64,000 nucleotides of DNA from Leptodontidium sp. MPI-SDFR-AT-0119 (GCA_020726505.1 JAHLEZ010000010.1:1302001-1366000); one strand, 5' to 3'; counted from the stretch's first letter, positions 23,673 through 36,150 are shown. Notes: generated from the sequence alone by a model not told the origin. Numbers and translations: made by a program.

Positions 23673-24020
23673 TCAAGACGTGATAACCAGTTGACAATTA
23701 TGACAAAGTTGGTTCTGTGATTCCTCTTGGCCGTCTAAGTACAACGTAGAGCAGATCGTGATACCCGCTCTTACCACCTCTCTGTATTCAAAGTCTTCGG
23801 GTGATTGGTAAGGGGCTGCTCCCCTTGTCCTCTCATCTTGCTGATACCATTCCTGAAGCGCTTCACGCTCAGAATCTGTCCGATCCTCATCAAGTGCGGT
23901 TGCATCTTCTTTCGCTTCTTTAAATGCCTTAAGTGCGGCATTGCAATAAATGATACGTGCTTCATTATCTGACGTGACAAGATGCCCACATATCATTCTA
24001 GTTCCTCGTTTGCTACACAT
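23673..24020 (-). CDS. Small Cys-containing hypothetical protein (115 aa)
   Basis: The frame opens with GTG but the first ATG is at 24020 on the minus strand, giving 115 aa. The body is Glu/Asp/Ala-rich and reads as genuine protein with helical periodicity. Possible metal ligands are a CGHL near residue 11, a single Cys around 27, and a C-terminal CHNC. The gene at 50162 also pairs CGHL with a later CxxC, so the two may belong to the same loose RING-like fungal group, but I cannot show homology. There is no signal peptide. An extra 5' exon cannot be excluded. Confidence 0.5.
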   Translation of the reverse strand: MCSKRGTRMICGHLVTSDNEARIIYCNAALKAFKEAKEDATALDEDRTDSEREALQEWYQQDERTRGAAPYQSPEDFEYREVVRAGITICSTLYLDGQEESQNQLCHNCQLVITS

Positions 24021-24533
24021 TATCACGGCTCAATAGCTTGAATAGCGACTCCTTTTTTAGAAATCTCGTTGACGTGCAGAATGATACTTGTAAGCCAAGG
24101 AATTGAATCAACACAAGAATGTGAGAAAATAAAATGAAAGTTTTTCTACTATCCTAAAAGACCTCTTTTATTTTAATTTCGCCTCAATTGTTCACACAGA
24201 AACAGTTACCAGAATAAAGCAGACCTCCATAGAACCCTATCCCCCTTTCCGCTCTTTATCAATGCTTTGATTTAAACGTATTTCATACAATCTCTCTGCC
24301 ATTCCTTTCAAGTAATTGATAAAGACCACACACCTGCACTTGCTGGGCTGGTTAGTACTTGGCTCTAATAACGTAAATTAATTCCCTCGGAGCACAGTTC
24401 CATCCAACTGCAAGGACTCAAATACCTATGAGGTAAAAGGGTCCCGCCTCAATCTCGCGATGTTTTAGACCTTGACGAGGAGCCCGTGTCCCCGACCAAT
24501 TCAGCACGCGACCTTCATTATCAAACTGGAATC
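24021..24533. other. AT-rich intergenic spacer
   Basis: No coding signal. AT-rich at 24050-24400. Confidence 0.4.
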
Positions 24534-24656
24534 ATGGTCGCAGAACTCGAAGTGACCCTCATGGCCCTTGGCCTGGAGCGTACCTCCCACGTTTCCTGGA
24601 AATGGGCTTCGAGAACTGGAAAGCCCTTACAAAGATTGCCGAGACCCAAGTAAACT
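24534..24656 (+). pseudogene. Broken SAM-domain paralogue of the 21918 gene
   Basis: From the ATG at 24534, codons read MVAELEVTLMALGLE; a one-base loss near 24580 then moves the frame, after which YLPRFLEMGFENWKALTKIAETQ follows in order before a TAA at 24654-24656. This lines up with MAADLEKILAKLELQ, EYLRPFQDSGFDTWEALTKITESQ of the gene 2.6 kb upstream. The second half of the SAM fold, including the LGHRRRLQRAI helix, is missing. The frameshift and early stop make a non-functional copy the simplest reading; an intron starting at GTAAAC is a weaker alternative. Confidence 0.6.
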
Positions 24657-25014
24657 AATTCCAAACTGGCATTGTCCATTTTCACAGCTGCTCTTGAACA
24701 TGCAGAAGTACGGTACTACTGCCACAACTCAAACAACATACAAATATAGGGCTTTATATCCATCGACGAAAGCAGGAGTAGGTGGAAAAGACTAAATCTG
24801 GATAAATCTAGACGTATATAGATTGATAATACAGTCAAAAAATATGTAACATTATAGACAGCAACGAACGACAAGGTTACAAGGTATCAACGACAGAGTC
24901 CCCAAATGCGATACAACATTCCCAAACCCGCATCAAAAAAAAGCCTCCTCGGCTCCCAAGCATAGTCTCAATTTTCATCTCCAATGATAACAGTCATATT
25001 TATCATAAAGATGC
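24657..25014. other. Spacer between SAM relic and LITAF gene
   Basis: No coding signal. It contains the 3' end of the LITAF-domain gene on the minus strand. Confidence 0.4.
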
Positions 25015-25708
25015 TCAAGATCTGCCATGTGCCATAACCTCTGTTCGTCCACTCCTATGCCAGACAGCCAAGAGAGCACCGCAAGATCCGCACTTGTGCT
25101 CACAATCCTTGAACCAAGAAGCTAAGTACGGAACACATCCCAGGCAAAGACAGCAGCAGCAAAGCAAAGCTGAAAGACTATTGCCATCCAGTTAGTAAAA
25201 AAGCTTAAAAGGTAGGAAGAACAAAGGAAAGAAAGAACATCAAAATAACACTTCCAAGGAAGTGAGTAAGTTGGACTACACAAAGCAACACTTACTGCGT
25301 AGTCCCACCCGTCACATATTCCGCCCTAGTCATCTCCCTCACTCCACATACAGGACAATCCACCGGAGCAGGACCCTGCTGCAACGAAGCTAGAGGCGTA
25401 GCCATCTGGTATTTCCCTCTATCATTCGTCGCGGGTGTGGCTCCGACTTGGAAGCTTTGCTGAGGAGTTCCCTGCTGGAAGGTCTGTTGAGGATTTCCTT
25501 GTTCGAACGTCTGTTGTGGGTTGGTGTTGGCTTGCTGCATGTGCTGCTGCTCGGTGCCGTATTCGTGCTTCTCGTTGCTGGTCACTGTTGCCGCTGGGTA
25601 GGTTGGAGGCGCGGTTTCGATGCCGGGGGATTGCATTGGGATGGGCTGCTGCTGATGTTGAGCTCCGTAGTGGAAGTTAGAGTCGGCGGTTGTTGTTGGG
25701 TATGACAT
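25015..25708 (-). CDS. LITAF-domain (SIMPLE-like) membrane-associated protein
   Basis: LITAF domains bind zinc and insert a hydrophobic segment into the cytosolic face of endosomal or lysosomal membranes. Exons 25708-25296 and 25177-25015 (191 aa). The ATG at 25708 has A at -3; the longer open frame upstream has no support. Residues 1-115 are Gln/Pro/Thr-rich with repeated PQQTF/PQQSF units. The domain starts with VDCPVCGV (first CxxC) at the end of exon 1. Exon 2 brings a Cys/Leu-rich membrane anchor ending LGCVPYLASWFKDCEH, then KCGSCG (second CxxC) and LLAVWHRSG. The 118-nt intron has a GTAAGT donor and ACTAAC branch, and the splice restores the TTH that precedes the anchor. It is tandem with SLM1 on the same strand. 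Confidence 0.88.
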
Positions 25709-26893
25709 TTTGCTGATTTGATTGTTTATATTTCGTGATGATATAGTCTTAAAGTAGATTGCAAATGTCTTGAGAAAGGAAACATGTGACTTTGAAGTTG
25801 TGAGGAATGTGAATGTCTGATTGACGTGTGGGCAGTTAACGTGAGAAGCTCCTCTGTCAAAATTTCTGGGGGAAGGATAGGTTTGATATACCCTCCTAAG
25901 AGAGAGACCCCAATCTAAAGAAAGAATACCAACCAACCAACTAGGAAGTCTCATTTTCATAGCCCGTTACTTACGTGAGAAAGGTAGAGTAGAGTTTGGG
26001 TAGACTAACAAAATGAAGACCAACCGGACCAACTACTTTTTAGCCAACCAACAGAACTCAACCAACGGTCCAACACCTACCTGGTGGCACTGCTACCCAA
26101 GACTACTGCACTCCTTCCGAGGTCTGCTTTCTCAAAACTGCGCCTTGAAAGCTGTCACTAATATCTCCCTGAAGTGCTAGTCTGACACGAGGGATACCTC
26201 ACGATTGGTTCTCTCTTGTGCGGAAGTGAGGCGTGGCGTGTGGATCTATACTTAAGCAGCCCGCTCCTAGAAATAAAAGGTACACTTGTATTATAAATGG
26301 CATAAGTTCATAGACGGCGTGCTCCTTGTTCGTTAGAAAAACTCGCTATCGATGGATAGAGTACTCCGTGAGGAGAGCTAGGAGACGGAGACTACCTAAT
26401 TTCAGCCTTAAGTGTTGGACGTTTGACGTACGATCGACCTGGGCTTCCCGAATAGGTCGTGCTTGGAAGTTAGGTGACTCCACTTTCAGACCTTGGTAAC
26501 CCACTGATGCACTAGGCGGTGCTATGCTGTGCTGTGCAGTTGGTTCAGGGGTGAGATGACTTATGGTGAGCTGACCTTACTTGCATAGCATATACTTACG
26601 AACCACCAAGTGTTTCTGCTGACAGGTGTAAGCAGCTTATATTCACAATATTACCTCAAGAGGTGTTTCAAGTTGACGTTGTCACCAGACAAAACATGAG
26701 GCGAGAATTTACTAAAATTTGTCAACTTTTCCAAGGTTTTGAAAAACCAAGCTTCGATACTACTCGATCCAACACTTCGCTGGCGGAAATGGAAAAACTC
26801 CGCTCTTCTCAAATCCAATTATCTTCCACATATTATACATTACAACATCCATACAGCTTCCATTTGGCGTTCTCAAGAATGTCCTTGACGGGA
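25709..26893. other. Intergenic region between SLM1 and LITAF gene
   Basis: 5' side of the LITAF gene and 3' side of SLM1. ORFs are short and without domains. No repeat stands out. Confidence 0.4.
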
Positions 26894-28660
26894 TTAGATC
26901 TTGTTGGCGGCGGTTGGTGTCGCAGCACTCCCTGGTGCGGCTTGGGCTGGGGAAGCAACAGTTGGACTGGCAACAGTCTGCTGTCCCGTCATGCCAGAGG
27001 TTTGCAGAGGAGCGGGAGCGGCTTGCTTCTCCTCGGCATACACCGGTGGTTGTGAAGCCTTGTTGTCGATGGGGCTTGCTGGGCTTACTGGGCTGGTGGG
27101 GCTCATGGCTCCAGTTGCTGGGCCGGCACCAACCACAGATCTGATAGCCTCATACCACTTATTGGCATCGGCCGCAGTGTGTGCCTTGAATTGAAATTCT
27201 GAAGAACCGGACAATTTGCTGCCAATGCCTTTGCTGACATCCTTTCCTTTGACGTTGAACTTCTCGCCGCTCGTGGATCCGATGACAGCGTCGGGAAGGT
27301 AGATGGAGATCTCAGGGGTAGGATCCTTGCGCAAGTTATCGCTATCCTTGAACTCGTGGAGGTACTTTGATGGCGTAACAACGTAGTAACCAGTTGAGTA
27401 GCCACTCATGCTGAGCTTGTTACGAGACTTTCTCTCCAGGGTACCTTCGATCACGGCCCGTGTCGCATGGTGATTTTGGTTGGGGAAGGACATGCCATCA
27501 ATAGTACGATCTGGTGAGTTGGGGTCGACAAGTATGGCACCGTTTCGCTCCACAAATCCGGTCCATTCGAAGTTGAGAGGAACAGCTTGAGCAGTGCCAA
27601 GGATGTCTCCATACAGTTGCTCGATCTTCTGAGCCTGTCCGCCGACGAATTGGTTAAAAGACATGAGTGCCTGCTGAATAACTTCGACGACGTGGGACTC
27701 GAATTGAGCGAAGTTTTGCTGGACTGCAATCAGGTCATGCTTGTTGTTGTTTTCTAGATTTTGTTGTCAGCAAATCCGTTCTGAAATATAAAACTAACAT
27801 CTCCTCCTCATAAATAGCTTTATATTTTAGAAATGGCTCGTATATAATTTCGAAATGCGACCTACCCTCAATAACTTGCTTGCCAAGTCGGTGGTAAACA
27901 CCTCTTTGCAGAATATATGGATCATCATTTGCAGTCATCCTGCCTCCACTAGACCCGAATCCAGCGGTGTGTTGTCCCAACAGCTCAATGTGCTTCTGGG
28001 TTGTGTTTCGGGCCTTCTCAACCTCCTTTGCGCTCTTCCCAGCTCCGGAAGCTAGCTCCTTTGACTTGTTCTTGATTTCCTTGTGAAGACGGTCGAGGAT
28101 AGGAAGGACCGAACCCTTAAGGTTCTTCTCGGTTTCGATATGTGTGTTGATCATACCCTGGATTTCATTAGAGCTGGTACTGGTGCCTGAGCAGAGCTTC
28201 CTACCTGAGTGTTTTGTCTCATGTTCTCGAAGAGCCCTGCGATTCCTCCAAGGTTCTGGTCAAAATGGTGACCTTCCTTCAATGGATCCGAGATCGTCTG
28301 TTCCCATTTGTCAATACCATTCCTGGTCTTATCGTAGTTGTTCCGTCCATACCTTTAACACCTTCTCGTATTCCTTGGCATGCGCCTTTTGAATCTTCTC
28401 TGTGGCGCCAACATAGGCCTCGAGATAGCCCACGGCATGCTTCCATGCTTGCAGACGCTCTGCCAGTAATTCAGAAGTCTAGACACAACAAAATTTAGCA
28501 TTTTTTCTCACAGATCCTGTGCGGGCCTTGCAGATATACTGACATTCTTGGGGTCGGTGACAGGTACAGCATCGTCGCTCATGGCGCTAGACGTTGAAGT
28601 CTGACGCAATGGCATGGTGACAGGATGCGAGCCTGGAAGACCTGGCTTCTCTGCAGACAT
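26894..28660 (-). CDS. SLM1: SLM1/SLM2-type BAR-PH protein, TORC2 effector
   Basis: Binds PI(4,5)P2 and eisosomal membrane and hands TORC2 its substrate kinase in yeast. Exons 28660-28544, 28478-28353, 28297-28205, 28157-27866, 27753-26894 (495 aa). A short Ser/Thr-rich head is followed by a helical F-BAR-like region (about 45-260: LQAWKHAVGYLEAYVGAT, AKEYEKVLK, HKEIKNKSKELASG, DLIAVQQNFAQFESHVVEVI). The PH domain is at about 310-425 (EGTLERKSRNKLSMSGYSTGYYVVTP ... WYEAIRSVV, where the terminal Trp is conserved). The tail is Ser/Pro-rich with repeated SPTSP/SPASP units, good phosphorylation candidates. Yeast Slm1 is longer (about 690 aa); filamentous homologues are nearer this size. Intron 1 uses a GTCAGT donor. 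Confidence 0.92.
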
Positions 28661-31600
28661 CTTGGTGTTTGTTCTGAGCATCTTGAGTTAGTCGTTGCTG
28701 GTATTTACTGAGGGGAACGTGCAGAGGAGAGTCTCGCGATGTCGTCGCGCTGTCAAGCTTACCTTATTGGATATGCGTGGGGTAAGGGATGGATGCAGTC
28801 CTGGTGCCAATCGATCGTTAATCTCCGAGCCGCCCGCAAAAGAGCAAGAACAGAACTGCCCAGGATGTGAGCTTACCTGGTGGATTCTACTTTGGGAAGT
28901 ACTGGTTATGTTTCTTGCAATTCTTGAGATTTCTATGATGGCTGAAATGTTTGGGAATCTATGAAGTTATATCTCTGGTTCGTGACATTGAAATTACCCT
29001 TGCTAGCTCCAGTTTAGGGGTCTTTTGGCGGTAATTACCCTTCCACTATCATGACGTAGGAGGGGAGTTTCGAAAAGTTCCATCAACCACATCCCTCCTG
29101 AACAACAGACGAACAGCTAGCAAAGAGAAAGGCTAGTAGAACTGCACAGCCTCAGGCTAGAGAGTTACCATCATACAGCAGTCACTCATGAACGCGGAGG
29201 TAACCCTCCTCATCTCCTTCCGGCCTCTGTCACAACTTTCTTATATTCAATTCGGACTGTGGCTTTCCCCTCGTGCTCCCGTTCGAGCATTTGCAGCTAG
29301 AAATCAAGGCAGAGAGAGCCGGTTCGAGCTACCCGTCGATACGCTGGCATACACAAGTACCCTGCAGAATCGAGTGGCATCACCAACAAAGGGCTTGTTC
29401 CTTGTTTCTCAACCTCGATTCTAGCGTCCTTTTCTCCAAAGATCGCCTGGGAATTCAGGGGGTTCCCTTGAGTTAGATGTCATCTCTGTATGGTGGTTTG
29501 CTGAGCTGGTAAAAGACCCACGGAAAAAGCATCGAATTGTATATCATTTATGGGGGAACACGGGATGTTGCAGATTGGGATCTGGAGCACGGCCTCATGT
29601 CGATCTCGAAGCTTTTGATTTCTACCCTCGCTTGGGGTGTGGATTTCGAGATCGATCGTCGGTTTGTTGAGAAGCCTCACTAAGCTTGTTGTTTAGAAAC
29701 TCGGAATGGCCGATTTGTTCTGTTAAAGTTTGTTGAAGTAGCAGTTGCCACAACGTGGTGGCTTGAAAGTAAGTTGTAGAAACTTGGAAGATCTCTTCTA
29801 CCTAGTTCTCTTGGCCTCATACTAGATTTTCACTTACGACATTCCTTCTTGCCGTACCCAAGTAAACAGTATGCTATTGTTCTCACTATCAAATTGCTTT
29901 CACTGCCACCATGTATTCGGGAGGGGGGTTGAGAAGATATATATCACTTTTCCGTCTCTTAGCTCGCTGTGATAGCTCCTCATGGGATTTTGGCAGGAAA
30001 GAGGTATTTAATAGTGAGCCTTAACGAGTGCAGCAAAGAAAACAGTGAATGAGATTCCTCAATTACTTCATACGCTGTACCATCTTGTCTTCGCGAGGTA
30101 TCAATGAATTCCGAATGTCACAGCAAGGCTGACTTGTTCTTTAATTGCTTCAATCGCTGCTCTCTTCCTGGATGTCGCGATCCTCTTTGCATTCTTCCCA
30201 CGTTGAGTATTGCTGGAGTTTATTTGTATTCCTCTCAACTTTACCAAAGGGTCTCTCTAAACACCGCAACTGAAGGAGAGTCCGGATCAGAGTTCGTCCG
30301 GCACCGAAGGGGAAGAGGCGGAATCCTGCATGCCATTCTGCATGCATGGGATGCGGGGTGGTGGTTGTCAGCATGAAGCCAGGGTTTCTACACACAGACA
30401 GCGGGAAATGAACCAAACGGTATCGCCCTTGCAAGCCTGGTCGTACCGTTTTTCAGCTGGCTACGTTTACCCGCCACGGCGTCCAGATGTGTGAAAGGCT
30501 TGGTGTTTTGCTGCCAATCCAATCCAATGAAGCACAAAGCGCCTTGCCGCCCGCCGAAGCAGGCTGGCCATCACTTGCGGGGCTAAAGTTTAACCTTACC
30601 TACCAATTGCTTGTATCGTGAAACGAGAGTTCCAATGGTGAGGCTTCCATGACTGACTCGGAAGGTATTTGGACATTTGACGAGAAACATCAAAATGTTG
30701 GGAGTATTTATAGCCGGAGAGGATTTTGGCCGCCATGCTTTGTATCGAAGCAACATGTTTGGTTTCGCAATGCAAAGGCAATGCCTGCATGGCGGGGTCT
30801 GTTTTGTGGCGTTCTGATGGGATGGACCATTGGATGAAGGCTTTCGATTTGAAGACTTCACATGTCGAGAAAGAGAAGACATGAGTTGTTCATACTATCT
30901 TTTAAACATCCAGCTTGCCTCGAGGAGGAGAAATATGAGCACAGAGAAGAGATAGTGAGACAGTGGACTTGGTTTGGAAATAGAAAGCTCCGTCAACCTG
31001 ACACGAAAGTAACCCAGCTCTGACAGTGGATTGAAACAAGAAACAGGAAACAAGATACGGCAGAGAAGAAGAGATTGCAGAGAAGATCATGTTGATAGTT
31101 AAGTCGAAGCCATTGCACTTGGCCATGAGCGAAGATCTATGGAGAGACATTTGGACTTACAACTTACTAACTGATTGTCCTCGAGTCCTACTCCGTACCC
31201 AGGCAATGCTACAGTGATGTCTGAGCTAACCCTTCGTAAGATGCTCAATATATGTTCATGACGTAGGGCCTTTCCCCTTAGAGTCTCTTAAAGAACAGAT
31301 TTGACGCTTTTGGAAGCGTAAGAACTCTTTTGAGCTGCGCTTTTGTGGAGACCTCTGCTCTCTCTCACTCTTGCATTTCTATTTGGCATCAAGGCATGAT
31401 TTGTGACGGAGACGGAGGATAAAAGGGCTTTAGGCGCCGGTGGGTCTGCAAAAAGGGGGAACAGCACAGGAACAGGCTTAGGTACTTATCTAGAAATGCT
31501 TGAAAATCCGGTCATCCGAGGGAAAACAATGTTAGCAGGATATCCTAGCGTATCTAGTCCGATCATACCTATGCGGTCTTGTGGAGAAAAGAATATTGTA

Positions 31601-32275
31601 TGGAAGAATGAAATAAGTGACTTGTTGTTCAATAGGGGCGTCTTCAAGTCTTATCTTTTGTTGGCGGCAGCTGTGCAGCGCAAAAGGAAACACCCCCGCT
31701 GCCACTGCCAAACCCATCCGTGCAACACTGACGACGGCATCTTTCTTTTTGTCATCCTTAGTCGTCGCAATCTGACCCTGTTCCATCTATTCGAAGAAAT
31801 CATATTGCAAGGGTAGCTAGCTGTACCTAGCATCGCTCCTTGCAAGCACTTGCACTTCCACCACCAATGCCAGCCAGTTCTGTGTCGGGGCTCCAGTATT
31901 CTGCTTCTGTCGAACGTTCGCTCGCTTAGCGGCTGGGTACTGGCAGACTAGAAGGGAGGGAACCTTGAATCGAAGTTGAAGCCTTCCCAGAACCACCTCA
32001 CTTCACGTCTATCCAAGAATCCTCGATCCCTCCCTCCAACAAGCATAACTGCCCAGCATTCGATCAAATCCCTAACCCTCGGCCATGCGACAGCCATATT
32101 TCCCCCTCTGACGCCTCTTACCCGATCAACATTGTTAGTGGACACGCCCTCCCTCTGCCCCGTCGACAGAAGCCCCCGATGCCCAGCGAGCTGGTAGTGA
32201 ATAGAGCGAGCATCTTGGTGCTATTTCCGACGCAGCCAGGGGAGCATTCCTCCAACTTCTTGTCCTCAGCTTCCG
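28661..32275. other. Long intergenic region between divergent SLM1 and ZDS1
   Basis: About 3.6 kb. All ORFs are short, overlapping and lack domains; I support no gene. The ends presumably hold the promoters and leaders of SLM1 (left) and ZDS1 (right). A regulatory RNA could be hidden here, but the sequence alone does not show it. Confidence 0.4.
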
Positions 32276-35200
32276 ATGAAGGTATGTAGCCTTCTGCATC
32301 TCGATATCACGCACTCTGCCAATCCTGAAGCAACACCGACCGCCTGCTCCCTCCTCCCTGCCCGCCTGCTATCGGCCTGCGCTTGCGTCTTCCTCTGTTG
32401 CACGCGAGCACTGAGACGTTGCACGGCAGTCTGCACAATCATACAGATCAGAGCTCACTTGGACCTTCGCTGACCACTTTTCCCTTCCTTCAGACCTCCT
32501 CTAGACCCCGAGAGATTGGCGGGAGCTTCGCCAGTCGCCGTGGGCATGTTCCTCAACTCTCCATAAGTGATACCAATCACCACGTCACTGAAGCAATCGG
32601 AGATATGTATGGAGATGACGACTATTCGAAACGCGACTCGCGACCGTTAAGCTTTGTTACCTCTCCGCTACACGACTCGATCGAATCCGGCGGTTTCGTT
32701 ACCTCACCTCTCCACGAGTCTGTTGAGGCGGGAAATACATATTTCGACGGGAACAACAGCCCCAGGACAAGGCCATCACCACATACAAATGGGAGCACTG
32801 GGAAGAAAGCGCACACTAGCCCAGCCATGTTACAATCCCCGAGAAGCTCCTCCTTTAACAAGGGTGACTTATCGCCTTCATTGAGTCTACGAGATCGGAA
32901 TGGATCCGATGCAAATTCACAGTTCCCACTCAGTAACATCGATTATGAGTCCGATCCGGCTGCAGTTGCCCAAGAGCTCAGCAACCTACAAGCTTTACGA
33001 CGAATGTCCATGGATGTTGGAAATACAAGCGACCCCGATCTGCCTTCCTTCCAGAGCTCTCTCATGCCTTCAGTTGCCCCTACAGGAGATGATGATGAAG
33101 ATGACCCTTCACGCCTTTTCTGGGTTCCAGCTAGAGTACACCCGGAATTAGCTCCTATGGAGTTCAAGACATTTCTCGAGAATAGGGTTCAGTCTATCAA
33201 ACGTCGGTCCGGGGAACAAGCCTCTTTATCACCGGACGGCATAGAACGGGCAGGGTCTGTAGGCGGTTTGAGAAGGAAGAAATCCATGCTGTCACGACAG
33301 ATCGACAACGATGGAGGACGGGGAGCGCATGGATACAAAGATGGAGCAGACCAGCTGGAGCGAAAGAAATCGCTCTCGACACACCAAATACCAGAGTTGA
33401 AGATCTCTGATCTAAAGGAACTGGATGCGCTTGTTAGAGATCCTTCGAAAGCTATGCAGAAACTTACTCTGGATACCAACATGCGGCGAAATAGTAATGG
33501 AGAGGTACCTGAAAGCGAAGATATGCCAATATTGCCACAGGCTCCTGGGATTGGATTAAGGAGATCTACAAGGACAACTTACAGGAGGGGTAGCTTGAGA
33601 AAAGAAGGGAGAGGGCCAAGAAGAGCCGGTACAATGAGAGCCGATACGGATGGGGAGGAGTCCCCAATAGCAGCATCGCCGATTGGATTTCCCCTGACCA
33701 AGGTGCAATCTGAACCGACAACCACAGAAAATTTCTCCCGACCCAACCGTGGTGGACGACGACTGCAAAATCTGCCTCAGACAAGCTTGCACAACGAGAG
33801 CCCCGAGAACAGCACCCCTGACGATGGGAAAATCGATTTCTTTTCCATGGATACCTCTGGACCAGTTCAAGTCGCACCACAAACCGCATCAAATCCAAGA
33901 AACAATACGATTTCTAAGAATGATACACCCGTACCACGCATCATTGAAACCCCCCCTCCAGCTGAAGAGGTTGAGAAAGCCCCCATCAAGCCGACTTTGC
34001 AATTCCCCGAGAGATCTTCCTCCCAAGGGCCTCCACCATTGCAGCAGCAAATACAGTCCAGCCCCGAACCCCCAGCACGGTCGAGTAGGCGTCCTGGGCT
34101 AGACCGACAAATGTCCAGCCCCAATGTGACCCAGAAAACGACGTCATCACAAACACTGAACGATATGGCTCAAAACCCCTCTCCGTTACCTGGAAGCAAT
34201 GCAAGGACAGATACCCTTACGTTCATTCCTACGGCCGATGAGCGAAAATCCGAAAAGAAGTCGAAGAAAGACAAAGATGAGCCAGAGAACTCTGGGACCA
34301 GGAAAACGAGCTGGGGTTGGTTCAAGGGTAGTGATGAGAAGGAGAAGAAGGACAAGAAAAAGGAAGAAGACCACAAGGACGGCAAAAGAGGTAAAGGGAA
34401 AGTTGCAGTAGACAAGGCGCACGACGCCGCTCGCTTAGATGTTCTCCAAGCGACGTTGGATACTGGAGCTCCAAGAGGAAGGGAAAGTCTCCTACTGGAG
34501 CGTGACAATACCGACCACAAGCTGCAAGATGAGAGAAAGAAAGAGAGCGGCCGCAAGTCTGGCGCGGAAAATAAGAAGGAAAAGGACAGCTTATTTTCCT
34601 CATTCTTTGGCGGTGGTAAGAAGAAGAATGACCGTGATTCTGGCGGTAAAAAAGGCAGCTCCCTGCGGACTCTTTCGCCAGACCCTCCACCTCGCCAACT
34701 GAAACCAGACATCGATTACAACTGGACAAGGTTCTCCATTCTGGAAGAAAGAGCCATCTATCGGATGGCCCACATCAAATTGGCAAACCCTCGTCGAGCA
34801 TTGTACAGTCAAGTTCTTCTTAGTAACTTCATGTACTCTTATCTGGCAAAGGTACAACAAATGCATCCTCAAATGCAGATTCCACAATCGGCACTGCAGA
34901 AGAAACAGGAAGCAGAGCGAAAGCAGAAAGAGCAAGAACAACAACGCCAGCAACAGCAACAGCAAGAAGGAGGAGAGCAATATCGATATGATTATCATCA
35001 GGTCAGTAGCCTTAGAAGTGGTGGAATTTCAACTAATCTGGAACAGGGAATCACTCAATATGCTGAACCCACACAAGAGCCAGCCAAATCCGATGGCGTT
35101 AATTATGTCGATGACTCTCAAATCTATGACTATGACCATCAGGATGCCGAGTCTTCGCATGGGCAACATTCAAACCGACCCGAGTCTCGAGCCTCGCAGC

Positions 35201-35343
35201 ATACCCAAGAAAACGGGTATGGGGACCAAAGTCAGTATGATCGAAACGGGAAAGACTACTCCTCTTATGGCCGCCAAGAGCAACGGCAACAGCAACAGCA
35301 ACAGCAAAAGCGTGAGGACGATGACGATGATGACATGTGGTGA
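32276..35343 (+). CDS. ZDS1: ZDS1-like protein, PP2A-Cdc55 regulator family
   Basis: Zds proteins bind PP2A-B55 and control mitotic entry and polarity in yeast. Model: a six-base coding first exon, ATG AAG at 32276-32281, a GTATGT donor, a 212-nt intron ending in CGCTGACCAC plus a CT tract and TTCAG, then 32494-35343 (951 aa). The main frame has no ATG before MYGDDDYS, so a spliced start is needed to include the conserved-looking SRRGHVPQLSISD head. The Zds C-terminal domain is clear at about 780-820 (NWTRFSILEERAIYRMAHIK and LANPRRALYSQVLLSNFMYSYL). The middle is disordered, Ser/Pro- and Lys/Asp/Glu-rich; the tail has polyGln and poly-Asp. A possible 45-nt in-frame intron lies at 35002-35046 (GTCAGT ... 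AACTAAT ... CAG). Confidence 0.87.
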
Positions 35344-36150
35344 TTGTACTGTAGCTGGTGAAGCGGCCTCCTTGTTTTATGCATATATGATGGAGTTATC
35401 GGCGTCAAAGCCAGGATGGATTTGGCTGCAGTCGGTTTGGTGTCCGAGTGCTCGTTCTCTTGGAGGTAATTAGTCGTTGAAAGCATAGCGTCTGGTGGGC
35501 ACCTGCGTTTCTACATGGTTCATTGTCTCTGGGTTGAGACTGTTATAAGGCTGTCTGGAGCTAGGGAGGATACGGCAGCGCATGGCATGGTATTGCCTGT
35601 TTATATGTACACTAGATCTAGCTTTTTGATGGGGATGGCCGGTGGATTGGAGATCGGTAAACATCATTCAAACCAAGTTTGAACATTCATAACGCCTGGT
35701 ATATTATCAACATATTGGTCTACCTCAGAGCTGTCGCGAATTGACATTGTGTATGAATCCTCAGACTTGTAAAAATGTCCTAGCTGTAAGCGTTTGATAC
35801 TCCCATAAATTAAATCGAGAGCCAAACATCGTTTGAGCTAATGTCTATTCGAGCAGAAGCAATACACTAAAACAATACCGAGCACTTGACCTGTGAATAT
35901 ATCCAAGTTCATTTTCTTGTAGAAATGGCAGCCTGGAAAAGTTTGGATGGTGGCCTCGGTGACCAGTGGGTGACGCAACCAGGGAGGCGTGAGCCTCGCC
36001 AGCCCAGAGCCTGACTTCAGTTCGTTTAGCGGGGAGTTCCTCTTACCTTCACTACATACAATCACCATTCCCACAACTACACCTCTACCTCGAATTTGCC
36101 AGTGTAGAACATCGTAACACTCGATCACCATACTGCAGACAACTACGACC
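35344..36150. other. Intergenic: ZDS1 3' end and HSE1 promoter
   Basis: About 800 bp between two same-strand genes. No coding signal. Confidence 0.4.

Noticed and set aside
25709..25960. 84-residue upstream extension of the LITAF-domain ORF
   Set aside because: Composition unlike the family; the ATG at 25708 has a good context and begins the Gln/Pro-rich region.
29318..29345. GGTTCGAGCTACCC, checked as a tRNA B box
   Set aside because: It deviates from the B-box consensus at the TCC end and no A box or acceptor stem can be drawn; no tRNA called.
29188..31816. Scattered ORFs in the SLM1-ZDS1 intergenic region
   Set aside because: Short, overlapping, no ATG context, no domain.
33189..34998. 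Long minus-strand ORFs, Ser/Leu/Phe-rich with membrane-like stretches, opposite ZDS1
   Set aside because: Antisense of Lys/Glu/Ser-rich coding sequence always reads as Phe/Leu/Ser; no independent signals.
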